A stretch of 64,000 bases of DNA from assembly GCF_021311115.1 (NCBI RefSeq), contig NZ_JAJTNP010000003.1, forward strand, positions 1 to 64,000, read 5' to 3'. The notes beneath the pieces were generated by a model that was not told the origin of the DNA, made no database searches, and saw nothing but the letters and a program-made list of their open reading frames with translations. Positions within the stretch are counted from its first letter, which is position 1; each line of letters begins with the position of its first letter. Below, in pieces: positions 1 through 8,769 of this stretch. Both the position numbers and the translations under genes were made by a program. Source of the stretch: Chryseobacterium gwangjuense (GTDB lineage Bacteria > Bacteroidota > Bacteroidia > Flavobacteriales > Weeksellaceae).

Positions 1-71
1 ATTCCGAACACAGAAGTTAAGCCCACCAGCGCCGATGGTACTGCGAAAGCGGGAGAGTAGGTCGCCGCCAG
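1..71 (+). rRNA. rrf: 5S ribosomal RNA, 3' part
   Basis: The first 71 bases match the conserved second half of bacterial 5S rRNA: GAACACAGAAGTTAAGCCC, then CGCCGATGGTACTGC, then GGGAGAGTAGGTCGCCGCC. The 5' part, and presumably 23S and 16S, lie left of the window. The orientation is plus, so the window begins just downstream of an rrn operon. A strong terminator follows at 81-115. Confidence 0.95.
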
Positions 72-80
72 TTTTTATTT

Positions 81-115
81 AAAGTCTCATAGAGTATTCT
101 ATGAGACTTTTTTTG
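81..115 (+). terminator. Rho-independent terminator of the rRNA operon
   Basis: A perfect 13-bp stem (81-93 with 98-110) around the loop GTAT is followed by a T run. It lies ten bases after the 5S end and should stop rrn transcription. Confidence 0.9.
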
Positions 116-258
116 TTTTATACCTTTTTACGTGTTACTAAAACAGAAAGAAAAAGTAAAAAGGAATAAGTAAGCTGGGATAGGAAGAAATGGATCTTAT
201 AGACAATCTTCAAAAGATAGTCTTGATTAGAGCTATATAGTAATTGAATATGGGTTTC

Positions 259-353
259 TAGCCCCGATTGAACGGTATGTTTGAGCTCTTTTTACTGGAA
301 TGGAATAAGTAGACAGGCGTAAAAAAGCGAGTAGGGAAAGCGGGAAACAGCTA
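259..353 (+). ncRNA. Structured non-coding element downstream of rrn (candidate)
   Basis: This sits in the 500-bp gene-free gap between 5S rRNA and the first gene. TAGC+CCCG at 259-266 can pair with CGGG (341-344) and GCTA (350-353) with an AAACA bulge at 345-349, closing a domain of about 95 nt. The pattern of an AGCCCCGAT start and an AGCGGGAAACAGCT end resembles an intergenic element I associate with flavobacterial genomes, but I cannot confirm a named family. The open frame on the other strand (233-430) has no recognisable features and is not called. Nothing else is visible in 116-517. Confidence 0.35.
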
Positions 354-517
354 CTTATATAAATTGTTCCTCGTCTTTTATTTACAGACCTTTTTAGGTG
401 ATAAAGAAGTTTTAATAAATCTGATTTCATGTATTAAAAATTGTAATCAATAGTCTAGTTATAAAAAGCAGATTATGGCTATTGAAGATTTATACCTTAT
501 TAAAATGACAACAAATA

Positions 518-551
518 AAAAATCCGAAGAATCTTTTCTTCGGATTTTTTT
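518..551 (-). terminator. Terminator downstream of the 575-1222 gene
   Basis: A perfect 14-bp stem (518-531 with 536-549) encloses the loop TCTT. A and T runs flank it, so it can act in both directions. It closes the minus-strand gene that ends at 575. Confidence 0.85.
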
Positions 552-574
552 ATTAGAATAAATATGCTTTAAAA

Positions 575-1222
575 TTAAAAATGTTCCCAGAAAATAGGTT
601 CATAAGATCTAGAAAGGTCTTTAATACAGTTTTTTGAGAAAATTTGTAGCTTTACAACACTGATCCCTTTTTCCTTGGTATATGGAAATTGAGGAGTCTT
701 ATCTGCGGATTTCATAATGCTTCCATCAGAATAAGTGACTGTCCAACTATATTTATATTCATTATTAGAAATATTGGGGAAGAAGTTTACAATTCCGTCA
801 CCAAATTTTCCTTGCTTAAAGTCAGTGACTTCAACATCACAACTTTTGCTTGTATAGGTATTTTGCTTTACGTCAGTGGATGCTCCATTGATTGCATCAT
901 CATAGTCCTTTCCATCCAATATTTCAATAGTCTTACTACATTGAACCATTCCTTCTGAAGTAAGGGCCGAAATAGATATCAATTGACGCCCTATTACATT
1001 TGCTTTTAGCTTAATGCTGCTAAGTTTGTTATCACCTATTATCGTTGCATTCTTACCGTAATTAGACCATAAATGACAATCTTTACATTGCCCTATCTCG
1101 GGAGAAAGACTGTAAGTCTCTTCATCCTGAACTTTTAAGATTGATTTTCCAGTTATGCTACATTGCGAGAATGATAAGCCGGAAATTAAAATACCGATTA
1201 AGATTAATAATTGTTTTTTCAT
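575..1222 (-). CDS. Exported protein of unknown function
   Basis: The 215-aa product starts with a clear signal peptide (MKKQLLILIGILISGLSFSQ) predicted to be cut after Gln20. The rest has a spread of cysteines (about six, including a CKDC pair near residue 46) and beta-rich segments such as YKYSWTVTYSDGS that look like an Ig/PKD-type fold. No T9SS sorting tail is present, so a periplasmic or loosely surface-held location is inferred. It is probably transcribed alone: the next upstream gene stops 18 bp away but a strong terminator follows this one. I do not recognise a named family. Confidence 0.7.
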   Translation of the reverse strand: MKKQLLILIGILISGLSFSQCSITGKSILKVQDEETYSLSPEIGQCKDCHLWSNYGKNATIIGDNKLSSIKLKANVIGRQLISISALTSEGMVQCSKTIEILDGKDYDDAINGASTDVKQNTYTSKSCDVEVTDFKQGKFGDGIVNFFPNISNNEYKYSWTVTYSDGSIMKSADKTPQFPYTKEKGISVVKLQIFSKNCIKDLSRSYEPIFWEHF

Positions 1223-1240
1223 GATTATGTTTTTATAAAA

Positions 1241-2869
1241 TTATACCTGAATCACTCCTAAATTAAATTTTTCAGTGATAGGAGCATTGTTAGCAGCTTC
1301 AATACCCATCGAAATCCATTTTCTTGTGTCGGTTGGGTTGATAATAGCATCTGTCCAAAGCCTGGCTGCCGAATAAGTTGCCTCAGTTTGTTTTTGATAC
1401 CTTTTTGATATGGTATCTAATATTTCGTTATGCTCTTCTTCAGAAATTTCTTTTCCTTGTTTTTTCAGTGTAGATTCCTGGATTTGTGCCAACACTTTTG
1501 CGGCTTGAGCTCCACCCATTACAGCTAAATCTGCCCAAGGCCAAGCTACAATTAATCTTGGATCATAAGCTTTTCCACACATTGCATAATTTCCTGCTCC
1601 ATAAGAGTTTCCTGTAATGATGGTGAATTTAGGTACCACTGAATTGGAAACGGCATTTACCATTTTTGCTCCATCCTTAATAATTCCACCATGCTCTGAT
1701 TTGGAACCTACCATGAATCCGGTAACGTCTTGTAAGAAAACCAATGGGATTTTTCTTTGGTTACAATTAGCAATAAATCGTGTTGCTTTATCAGCCGAAT
1801 CAGAATAAATTACCCCTCCAAACTGCATTTCTCCTTTACCACTTTTTACCAATTTTCTTTGATTGGCAACAATTCCTACAGACCAGCCATCAATTCTTGC
1901 TGTAGCACAAACAATACTTTTACCGTAATCAGCCTTGTATTCTTCATATTCAGAATTATCAACTAAACATTTAATGATTTCGTAAGTGTCATATTGCTCA
2001 GCTCTTGAAACAGGCATGATTCCGAAAATATTATCAGGATTTTCTTTTGGCGGGAAACTTTCAATTCTGTCGAAACCAGCTTTTTCATTACTTCCGATAG
2101 ATTTCATAATATTTTTGATTCTATCCAAAGCATCTTTATCATCTTTAGCTTTATAATCGGTAACTCCGGAAATTGAGCAGTGTGTAGTTGCTCCTCCTAA
2201 AGTTTCATTATCAATACTCTCACCAATTGCAGCTTTTACAAGGTAGCTTCCAGCAAGGAAAATAGAACCTGTTTTATCCACAATCATAGCTTCATCACTC
2301 ATTATTGGAAGATAAGCACCACCTGCTACACAACTTCCCATAACTGCAGAAATCTGGATAATTCCCATAGAACTCATTTTAGCATTATTTCTGAAAATTC
2401 TTCCAAAATGTTCTTTATCAGGGAAAATTTCATCCTGCATTGGTAAATAAACACCTGCGGAGTCTACTAAATAGATGATAGGAAGTTTGTTTTCCATCGC
2501 AATTTCCTGAGCTCTAAGGTTTTTCTTTCCTGTAATCGGAAACCAAGCTCCGGCTTTTACTGATGCATCATTGGCAACAATAAGACATTGTCTACCGGAA
2601 ACATATCCCATAACTACAACAACTCCACCGCTTGGACATCCACCATGCTCCTGATACATTTCATATCCGGCAAATGCTCCAATTTCTATGGAATCTGAAT
2701 TTTTATCGAGAAGATATTCAACTCTTTCTCTTGCTGTCATTTTTCCTTCATCACGAAGTTTTTGAAGTCTTTTTTCACCACCGCCTTTTTTAATTTCGGC
2801 CAGTAAGCGATTAATTTCGGATAATTTTAATCTGTTTTGATCTTCTCTTTTGTTGAATTCAAGGTCCAT
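1241..2869 (-). CDS. Acyl-CoA carboxylase, carboxyltransferase (beta) subunit
   Basis: The 542-aa product is a full-length carboxyltransferase of the biotin-dependent acyl-CoA carboxylase family, which moves CO2 from carboxybiotin to an acyl-CoA. The N-lobe glycine-rich oxyanion region (VMGSCVAGGAYLPIMSD) is near residues 175-190, and the C-lobe counterpart (TGNSYGAGNYAMCGKAYDPR) is near 410-430. The FPDKEHFGRIFRNNAKMSS segment is most like methylcrotonyl-CoA or geranyl-CoA carboxylase beta chains, pointing to leucine or branched-acyl catabolism rather than propionyl-CoA. No biotin-carboxylase (alpha) subunit gene is in the window, so the substrate stays uncertain. Confidence 0.92.
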   Translation of the reverse strand: MDLEFNKREDQNRLKLSEINRLLAEIKKGGGEKRLQKLRDEGKMTARERVEYLLDKNSDSIEIGAFAGYEMYQEHGGCPSGGVVVVMGYVSGRQCLIVANDASVKAGAWFPITGKKNLRAQEIAMENKLPIIYLVDSAGVYLPMQDEIFPDKEHFGRIFRNNAKMSSMGIIQISAVMGSCVAGGAYLPIMSDEAMIVDKTGSIFLAGSYLVKAAIGESIDNETLGGATTHCSISGVTDYKAKDDKDALDRIKNIMKSIGSNEKAGFDRIESFPPKENPDNIFGIMPVSRAEQYDTYEIIKCLVDNSEYEEYKADYGKSIVCATARIDGWSVGIVANQRKLVKSGKGEMQFGGVIYSDSADKATRFIANCNQRKIPLVFLQDVTGFMVGSKSEHGGIIKDGAKMVNAVSNSVVPKFTIITGNSYGAGNYAMCGKAYDPRLIVAWPWADLAVMGGAQAAKVLAQIQESTLKKQGKEISEEEHNEILDTISKRYQKQTEATYSAARLWTDAIINPTDTRKWISMGIEAANNAPITEKFNLGVIQV

Positions 2870-3023
2870 AAAAATAAATGCATTTTATAGTGCTAAAGAT
2901 ACTATTTTTAAAAGGAATTTAAACTGAATTAAAACAAGTGTTTAAAATATTGGTTTTCAGAAAATTGTGATATTTTTAACATGCAAATGTTTTTATATTA
3001 TTGATATTTTTTTTAACTTTACG

Positions 3024-3137
3024 TTAGAGTATTGGAGGTATATTCTCTATAAAAATACTCTAAGTTCCTAGTTTATTTTTTTAATAGTTTATTATTTGAA
3101 AGGCCCTGAAAGTTGAGCAAATTTTCAGGGTTTTTTT
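3024..3137 (+). ncRNA. Candidate small RNA or 5' leader with terminator
   Basis: The 347-bp gap between divergent genes holds two plus-strand hairpins. A perfect 10-bp stem (3024-3033 with 3054-3063) closes a 20-nt loop with a GGAGG core. A terminator-like stem (CCCTGAAA 3104-3111 with TTTCAGGG 3123-3130) is followed by seven T residues. No plus-strand gene ends here, so the terminator must close a short non-coding transcript or act as an attenuator ahead of the EamA gene at 3217. Confidence 0.4.
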
Positions 3138-3180
3138 ATATAAAATTGAATAAATTTATGCAATATGTTAAAGCGATTTG

Positions 3181-3188
3181 TAAATTTG
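3181..3188 (+). promoter_or_regulatory. Flavobacterial -7 element upstream of the EamA gene
   Basis: TAAATTTG matches the TAnnTTTG -7 consensus of Flavobacteriia and lies 28 bp before the start codon. No TTG is found at the usual spacing upstream, so only the -7 half is supported. Confidence 0.45.
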
Positions 3189-3216
3189 CCTATTAAAAAT
3201 TAAAAAGAAGTAGGAT

Positions 3217-4095
3217 ATGCATAAGTTGGCACTTTTTAGATTGCATTTAATTGTTTTTTTGTGGGGATTTACTGCAATTTTGGGAAAACTTATTCATGCG
3301 AATGCGCAGATTTTAGTTTTTTACAGAATGTTATTTGCAGCGATCTTCTTGTATGCTTTTATTAGAATTTATAAGAAGGAAAGCATCAAAGTTTCTAAAA
3401 AAATATTTTTTCAGCTGGCCGCGATCGGTTTTGCAATGGCGCTTCACTGGTATTGTTTTTTTTATTCAATTAAAGTATCAAATGTTTCAATAGCATTGAG
3501 CTGCCTTTCACTGTCCACTTTATTTGCATCTATTTTGGAACCTGTTATTTTTAAAAGAAAGATTGATGTTTCTGAAGTGGTAATGGGATTAGTTATCGTT
3601 GCTTGTATACTGCTGATCTTTAAAACTGAATTCCAATATAAAGAAGGTATTTTTTACGGAATCTTATGTGCAGTGTTCGGAACCATATTTTCTGTTTTCA
3701 ATGGAAAGATGTTTGGGAAAACAAGTTCCGGAAATATCATTTTTTATGAAATTTTTTGTGGATGGTCTATGTTGATGGTTATATATTTGTTTTCAGGGCA
3801 AATTTTCCACATGAATGAAATAAGTTATAGAGATATTGCGTTAATATGCTTATTGGCGAGTGTTTTTACGGCTTTTCCCATGTTGGAATCTGTGAAATTA
3901 ATGAAGTATATTTCACCCTTTACTTTAATTTTAACAGTTAATTTAGAGCCGGTTTACGGAATTATATTAGCTTTTTTTATCTTTGGAGAATCAGAACATA
4001 TGAGTTCTATTTTTTATGTCGCTTCATTTGTAATGATATTGGCAATTGTTATCAATGGATTTATAAAAGCAAAAAAACAAAAACAACTTAATTAA
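3217..4095 (+). CDS. EamA/DMT family transporter
   Basis: The 292-aa product is almost entirely hydrophobic, with about ten membrane spans arranged as two EamA repeats (roughly residues 5-135 and 150-282). This is the drug/metabolite transporter layout of RhaT/YdcZ-like permeases in the inner membrane. The substrate cannot be told from sequence. Short gaps (13 and 11 bp) link it to the next two envelope genes, so the three are probably one transcript. Confidence 0.85.
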   Translation: MHKLALFRLHLIVFLWGFTAILGKLIHANAQILVFYRMLFAAIFLYAFIRIYKKESIKVSKKIFFQLAAIGFAMALHWYCFFYSIKVSNVSIALSCLSLSTLFASILEPVIFKRKIDVSEVVMGLVIVACILLIFKTEFQYKEGIFYGILCAVFGTIFSVFNGKMFGKTSSGNIIFYEIFCGWSMLMVIYLFSGQIFHMNEISYRDIALICLLASVFTAFPMLESVKLMKYISPFTLILTVNLEPVYGIILAFFIFGESEHMSSIFYVASFVMILAIVINGFIKAKKQKQLN

Positions 4096-4108
4096 GCATC
4101 GCCTAGAT

Positions 4109-5191
4109 ATGATGAAAAAATACCTTTTAATACTATTTTCCTTCGCTTTTGGACTTTCACAGTCTCAGATTATCAGAAAATATTCCAACGAATTTTTAAA
4201 TATTGGAGCAGGCGCAAGAGGATTGGCAATGGGAGGAGCGGTAATTTCCAATCAAAATGATGTGTATTCACCTATGTGGAATCCTGCAGGTCTTTTGTCT
4301 ATTGAAAGAGATTGGCAAGGAGCTGCCATGCACGCTGAATATTTTGAATCTATTGCTAAATATGATTATTTGGCCTATGCAAAAGTATTGGAAGAAGGTG
4401 TTTTTGGAGTTTCTGTGGTAAGATTAGGAGTTGATAATATTTTGAATACCACTCAAATGATCGATGCAGAAGGTAATATTGATTATGATAAAATCACCAA
4501 ATTTTCTCAATCTGATTATGCGGCATTGCTTTCTTATGCTTTTCATCCGGGAGGAAATCAAAAGTTAGATGTAGGGGTAAATGCTAAAATTGTCTATCGA
4601 AATGTCGGAAAATTTGCAAACGGATATGGTTTTGGGTTTGATGTAGGGGCGATTTATAAAGCTGATAACGGATGGAAGTTCGGAGGAATGCTTCGTGATG
4701 CAACAACTACCGTTAACTTCTGGACGATTAATCAAAAGGAATTATCAACTGTTGTGAATGGAGAGGAATTTAACCCGGCTCCGTCTGACAAAATGGAACT
4801 TACTATGCCTAAGTTGAATGTTGGAGCAAGTAAGTTGTTTGAAATTAACAGCAGTGTATATGTTTTACCTGAAGCAGGTTTAAATGTAGATTTTGCTAAA
4901 ACCGCAGCATTAATTTCTTCTGATATTGCCAGTATTACTCCTTATGCGGGAGCTGAATTAGGATACCAAAAAATGATTTTCGTACGATTAGGGGTTAACA
5001 GATTCCAATCAATCACAGATATTGAAGATCTGAAAAGAAAAGTGTCTTTTCAGCCAAGTGCAGGTATCGGGATCAGATATAGAGGTCTTACGCTGGATTA
5101 TGCGATTAGTAACTCAGGAATTGGAGGGTCTAATTTCTATTCCAATTTCTTCTCTCTGAAATTGGATATGGGAGAATTTAGAAATGATTAA
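4109..5191 (+). CDS. PorV/PorQ-family outer membrane protein
   Basis: The 360-aa product has a signal peptide ending at SQSQ (about residue 20) followed by the family signature NIGAGARGLAMGGAVISNQN and the MWNPAGL motif near residues 50-57. These are hallmarks of the PorV/PorQ (FadL-like) beta-barrels, some of which are T9SS shuttle or attachment-complex parts. The length fits. Whether this paralogue is PorV, PorQ or an unrelated lipid-transport barrel cannot be settled from sequence. Tandem ATGs occur at 4109 and 4112, and either may be used. Confidence 0.82.
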   Translation: MMKKYLLILFSFAFGLSQSQIIRKYSNEFLNIGAGARGLAMGGAVISNQNDVYSPMWNPAGLLSIERDWQGAAMHAEYFESIAKYDYLAYAKVLEEGVFGVSVVRLGVDNILNTTQMIDAEGNIDYDKITKFSQSDYAALLSYAFHPGGNQKLDVGVNAKIVYRNVGKFANGYGFGFDVGAIYKADNGWKFGGMLRDATTTVNFWTINQKELSTVVNGEEFNPAPSDKMELTMPKLNVGASKLFEINSSVYVLPEAGLNVDFAKTAALISSDIASITPYAGAELGYQKMIFVRLGVNRFQSITDIEDLKRKVSFQPSAGIGIRYRGLTLDYAISNSGIGGSNFYSNFFSLKLDMGEFRND

Positions 5192-5202
5192 AATTTGAAT
5201 TG

Positions 5203-5943
5203 ATGAAAAAAACGACAATATTTATTCTTACGCTTTCTTCTTTGGCGGCTTTTGCACAAAAAGTTTCCGATTATAAATATGTTTCTTTACCTGCTAAATT
5301 TGAAACTTTTAAAGAAGATTTTGGTCTAAAAGATTTATTAACAAAAACATTACAAAGCAAGAACTACATTGTTGTTCCTTCAGATAAATTACAATGGCCA
5401 TCAGAAGCAAAAGATAATCCTTGTAATGTGCTAATGGCAGATATTATAGATGATGGCGGATTTTTGAGAAATAAGGTATTAGTAAAATTTAAGGATTGTA
5501 ATGATAAAGAAATACAATCAATTAAAGGAGCCTCTAGTATTAAAGAATATAAAGAGGGGTATCAGGATGCATTAAAGCAAACTTATATGTCGATTTCCCC
5601 TGCGAAACCGATTAATCAATCTCTAGCAAAAACTACCACAACAATAGTAACGACTGAAGAAGTAAATACCAATTCAATATCAACAGATAATTCAGCATTG
5701 AAATTCAGTAACGGTAAAATGGATTTCCAGAAGATTCAGGTTGATAAAAGTCAATTTATATTAGTCAGTGCAAACAGTTCTTCACCTTTTGCTACTTTTA
5801 AAACTACCACAAAAAATGATGTTTTTCGAGTAAAATTGCAAAATGGAGAGTCTACATTGGGATATTTTGAAAACGGAAATATTGTGATTGAAATTCCGCA
5901 ATCTAATGGAGAATATGCAAAAGAGATTTTCTCTAAAAAATAA
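5203..5943 (+). CDS. Exported protein of unknown function
   Basis: The product is 246 aa when started at the ATG at 5203, in preference to the TTG one codon upstream. It has a signal peptide (MKKTTIFILTLSSLAAFAQ), a first half of mixed alpha/beta character and a Ser/Thr-rich linker (about residues 145-165). It lies 11 bp behind the PorV/PorQ-type gene and ends at a strong bidirectional terminator. No family is recognised; an envelope role is inferred only from export and neighbours. Confidence 0.7.
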   Translation: MKKTTIFILTLSSLAAFAQKVSDYKYVSLPAKFETFKEDFGLKDLLTKTLQSKNYIVVPSDKLQWPSEAKDNPCNVLMADIIDDGGFLRNKVLVKFKDCNDKEIQSIKGASSIKEYKEGYQDALKQTYMSISPAKPINQSLAKTTTTIVTTEEVNTNSISTDNSALKFSNGKMDFQKIQVDKSQFILVSANSSSPFATFKTTTKNDVFRVKLQNGESTLGYFENGNIVIEIPQSNGEYAKEIFSKK

Positions 5944-5966
5944 AATTAAAACAATTTAAACGATAT

Positions 5967-5997
5967 AAAAATAGCCTTCGTTTTGAAGGCTATTTTT
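5967..5997. terminator. Bidirectional terminator between convergent genes
   Basis: A perfect 13-bp stem (5967-5979 with 5985-5997) surrounds the loop GTTTT, with A/T runs built into the stem ends. It serves the plus-strand gene ending at 5943 and the minus-strand gene ending at 6016. Confidence 0.85.
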
Positions 5998-6015
5998 ATG
6001 ATAAAATTTTAAAAT

Positions 6016-6798
6016 CTACTTTTTAATAAACTTAATAGTTTGGTTGGTTTTATTATCATTCACTTTTGCAAAATAAGTTCCAGGAGCCAGATCTGATAAT
6101 CTCACTGAAGCAGAATTACCTTTTTGTGAAATTGTTTTAACTAGTTTACCATTGGCATCGTAAATTTCAATAGACTCAATGATATTTTTACCTTCAATAT
6201 TTAGAAAATCAGAAACAGGATTAGGATAAACTTTTGCTGATACTTTTGATACTTCAGATGTTGATAATGAAGCAATAACAGCAGTGTAGTCTGTCCAGGT
6301 TCCATAAGCATATGTTCCGCATGCAGAATCTGAAGGTGTTCCGGGACCCGAATTGGCTAAACGATTCCATACCCTCATTCTGTAATTCCCATTAGCTACA
6401 GAAGTTGGAATGGAGAAATTTCCAGTATAAGTTTGTGTAGCATTTGCAATATATCCAGGTAAGAATAATGATTCTCCTGGATCATCAAAATCTCCGTCGT
6501 TATTGAAATCAATTGCCATTCCGCAGGAAATCCATCCTGTAGTTGTTACATTAATAGCATATGAAGTTCCTGTGCTTAAATTAACTGTTACAGAAGTCCG
6601 GTCTCTGGCTGTTGTACAGGTTCCTGATGCAAACGTATTATCAAAACTTATAGAAGGAATGGTTACTTGGGTAACTCTCCAGCTTGAGCAACCACTCGGA
6701 TAAGATGGGTTGCAATACGTTTGGGCGTTAAAAAAATTGGCTATTGTGGATGCGAATATTCCTGCAAATAATTTTGCAAAAAAATAGTTTTTTTTCAT
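6016..6798 (-). CDS. T9SS-secreted GEVED-domain protein
   Basis: The 260-aa product has a signal peptide (residues 1-26, ending FFNAQ), a GEVED-type domain (about 30-170, with MAIDFNNDGDFDDPGESLF and the NGNYRMRVWNR end) and a type A T9SS C-terminal sorting domain (about 185-260: VYPNPVSDFLNI, then LAPGTYFAKV, ending FIKK). It should cross the outer membrane by T9SS and be anchored or released after tail removal. GEVED domains usually accompany peptidases or adhesins; here no catalytic part is present. It is monocistronic, with an AT-rich gap on both sides. Confidence 0.88.
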   Translation of the reverse strand: MKKNYFFAKLFAGIFASTIANFFNAQTYCNPSYPSGCSSWRVTQVTIPSISFDNTFASGTCTTARDRTSVTVNLSTGTSYAINVTTTGWISCGMAIDFNNDGDFDDPGESLFLPGYIANATQTYTGNFSIPTSVANGNYRMRVWNRLANSGPGTPSDSACGTYAYGTWTDYTAVIASLSTSEVSKVSAKVYPNPVSDFLNIEGKNIIESIEIYDANGKLVKTISQKGNSASVRLSDLAPGTYFAKVNDNKTNQTIKFIKK

Positions 6799-6899
6799 AG
6801 TACTAGATTTTTTTGTTAGAGGTAGTACTAAATTATGAAAAAAATATTAATAATTAAATTTTATAATTATATAATTGTATTTAATTTATTATAATTGAA

Positions 6900-8690
6900 T
6901 TATTTGTTAAAAAAATCGTGAATTACCTTAGCTTTACTTTTTCCTAAAATCTCTTCCAGTGTTACTAAATCAGCTTCTTTTATTCGTTTTACAGATTTTA
7001 ATTTTGAAAGTAATAGTTCAATCGTTTTTTCTCCGACTCCAGGAATTTCCTCTAGTTCAGATTTTATGGTAGAATTTGTTCTTCTGGTTCTGTGATGCTT
7101 TACTCCAAAGCGGTGAGCTTCATCTCTTACTCTTTGAAGAATTTTTAATGTTTCCGATTTTTTATCAAGATATAAAGGAATGGGATCTTCTGGAAAGAAA
7201 ATTTCTTCCAATCTTTTTGCGATTCCGACAATGGTAATTTTTCCGTACAAGCCTAGTAAACGTAAGCTTTTTACAGCCGAAGATAATTGCCCTTTTCCTC
7301 CGTCAATCAAAATTAACTGAGGTAAATTTTCCCCTTCATCCAACATTCTTTTGTAACGACGATAAATCACTTCTTCCATGGTGGCAAAGTCATTAGGACC
7401 TTCCACGGTTTTAGGGTGAAAAATTCTGTAATCGGCTTTACTTGGTTTTCCGTCTTTAAATACGACACATGCAGAAACAGGATTTGTGCCTTGAATATTT
7501 GAGTTATCAAAACCTTCAATATGCCTTGGTTCAACGGGCATTCTCAGTAATTTCTGCATTTCTGCCATGATTCTGTTAGTGTGCCTTTCCGGATCAACGA
7601 TCTGAACCTGTTTTAATTTTTCTAAACGATATTCTTTGGCGTTTTTTTCAGAAAGTTCCACAATACGTTTCTTATCACCGACTTTCGGAACAATCAATTT
7701 TACATTCGGAATTTCCACGGATAAATGAAAAGGGAGAAGGACTTCTTTTGAATCTGAACCAAATTTTTGTCTGATCTCAATTAAAGCCTCTTCCATAATA
7801 TCTTCATCAGATTCTTCAAGGATTTTTTTTATCTCAGTCGTAAAACTTTGAATAATATTTCCGTTTCTTATTTTGAAGAAATTTACATATGCTGCTGTTT
7901 CATCACTGGTCATTCCAAACACATCCACATCATCTATATTCGGATTAACAACCGTATTTTTTGCCTGATAATCTTCAAGAATATCAAGCCTTTCTTTAAT
8001 TAATTGAGCCTGTTCAAACTGAAGATTTTCTGCATGTCTCATCATTTGATTGATCAGATACTCTTTTGCCTTTCGGAAATCCCCTTTGATGATTCCACGG
8101 ATGGCATCAATTTTTTCGTCGTAGTCTTCCTTACTTTCAAGTCCTTCACATGGTCCTTCACAATTTTTGATGTGATATTCCAGGCAGACTTTATATTTCC
8201 CATCATCGATTTTATTGGGAGCAAGATTAAGATTACAGGTTCTGAGCTTGTAAATATGCTTAATGGTATCTAGCAAGATCTTTGCAGGACGTACTTTGGC
8301 ATAAGGTCCAAAATATTCTGATCCGTCTTTAATAACTGTTCTTGTCAGAAAAATTCTTGGAAAATCTTCATTTTTAATGCAAATCCAAGGATAGGTTTTG
8401 TCATCTTTCAACATGACATTATAAAACGGCTGATGCTCTTTAATCAGATTGTTTTCTAATAAAAGCGCATCATATTCACTGTTTACAATCGTAGTCTCTA
8501 ATCGTTGGATTTTCCCGACCATGATTTTGATTCGGTATCCGGAAAGATTTTTGTTGAAATAAGAAAGTACCCTTTTCTTTAAATTTTTAGCCTTTCCTAC
8601 ATACAAAAGTTGTTCGTTTTTATCATAATAACGATAAACGCCAGGTTCGGAAGGTAAAGTTTTAAGTTGTAATTCTAAAGAAGGATTCAT
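6900..8690 (-). CDS. uvrC: Excinuclease ABC subunit C
   Basis: The 596-aa product is a full-length UvrC, which makes both incisions around a DNA lesion in nucleotide excision repair with UvrA/UvrB. It shows the N-terminal GIY-YIG nuclease (GVYRYYDKNEQLLYVGKAKN, about residues 17-36), a cysteine cluster (CNLNL...CLEYHIKNCEGPC, near 152-182), a UVR motif that docks UvrB (near 205-240), the RNase-H-like 5'-incision nuclease (GFDNSNIQGT, then LILIDGGKGQ) and a C-terminal helix-hairpin-helix (EEIPGVGEKTIELLLSKL). All landmarks are in the expected order. Confidence 0.97.
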   Translation of the reverse strand: MNPSLELQLKTLPSEPGVYRYYDKNEQLLYVGKAKNLKKRVLSYFNKNLSGYRIKIMVGKIQRLETTIVNSEYDALLLENNLIKEHQPFYNVMLKDDKTYPWICIKNEDFPRIFLTRTVIKDGSEYFGPYAKVRPAKILLDTIKHIYKLRTCNLNLAPNKIDDGKYKVCLEYHIKNCEGPCEGLESKEDYDEKIDAIRGIIKGDFRKAKEYLINQMMRHAENLQFEQAQLIKERLDILEDYQAKNTVVNPNIDDVDVFGMTSDETAAYVNFFKIRNGNIIQSFTTEIKKILEESDEDIMEEALIEIRQKFGSDSKEVLLPFHLSVEIPNVKLIVPKVGDKKRIVELSEKNAKEYRLEKLKQVQIVDPERHTNRIMAEMQKLLRMPVEPRHIEGFDNSNIQGTNPVSACVVFKDGKPSKADYRIFHPKTVEGPNDFATMEEVIYRRYKRMLDEGENLPQLILIDGGKGQLSSAVKSLRLLGLYGKITIVGIAKRLEEIFFPEDPIPLYLDKKSETLKILQRVRDEAHRFGVKHHRTRRTNSTIKSELEEIPGVGEKTIELLLSKLKSVKRIKEADLVTLEEILGKSKAKVIHDFFNK

Positions 8691-8718
8691 ATAACAAAAA
8701 TAGCGATTTTAAGATCAT

Positions 8719-8750
8719 AAAAAAAGCTACAGATTTTTTCTATAGCTTTT
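8719..8750 (-). terminator. Terminator downstream of the 8770-9531 gene
   Basis: AAAAGCTA (8722-8729) pairs with TAGCTTTT (8743-8750); the adjacent A run at the left becomes the U tract on the minus strand. Confidence 0.7.
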
Positions 8751-8769
8751 ACATATTGATAGGTTGAAT

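Noticed and set aside
233..430. 65-aa open frame on the minus strand after 5S rRNA
   Set aside because: It overlaps the structured non-coding element and has no signal, motif or plausible composition.
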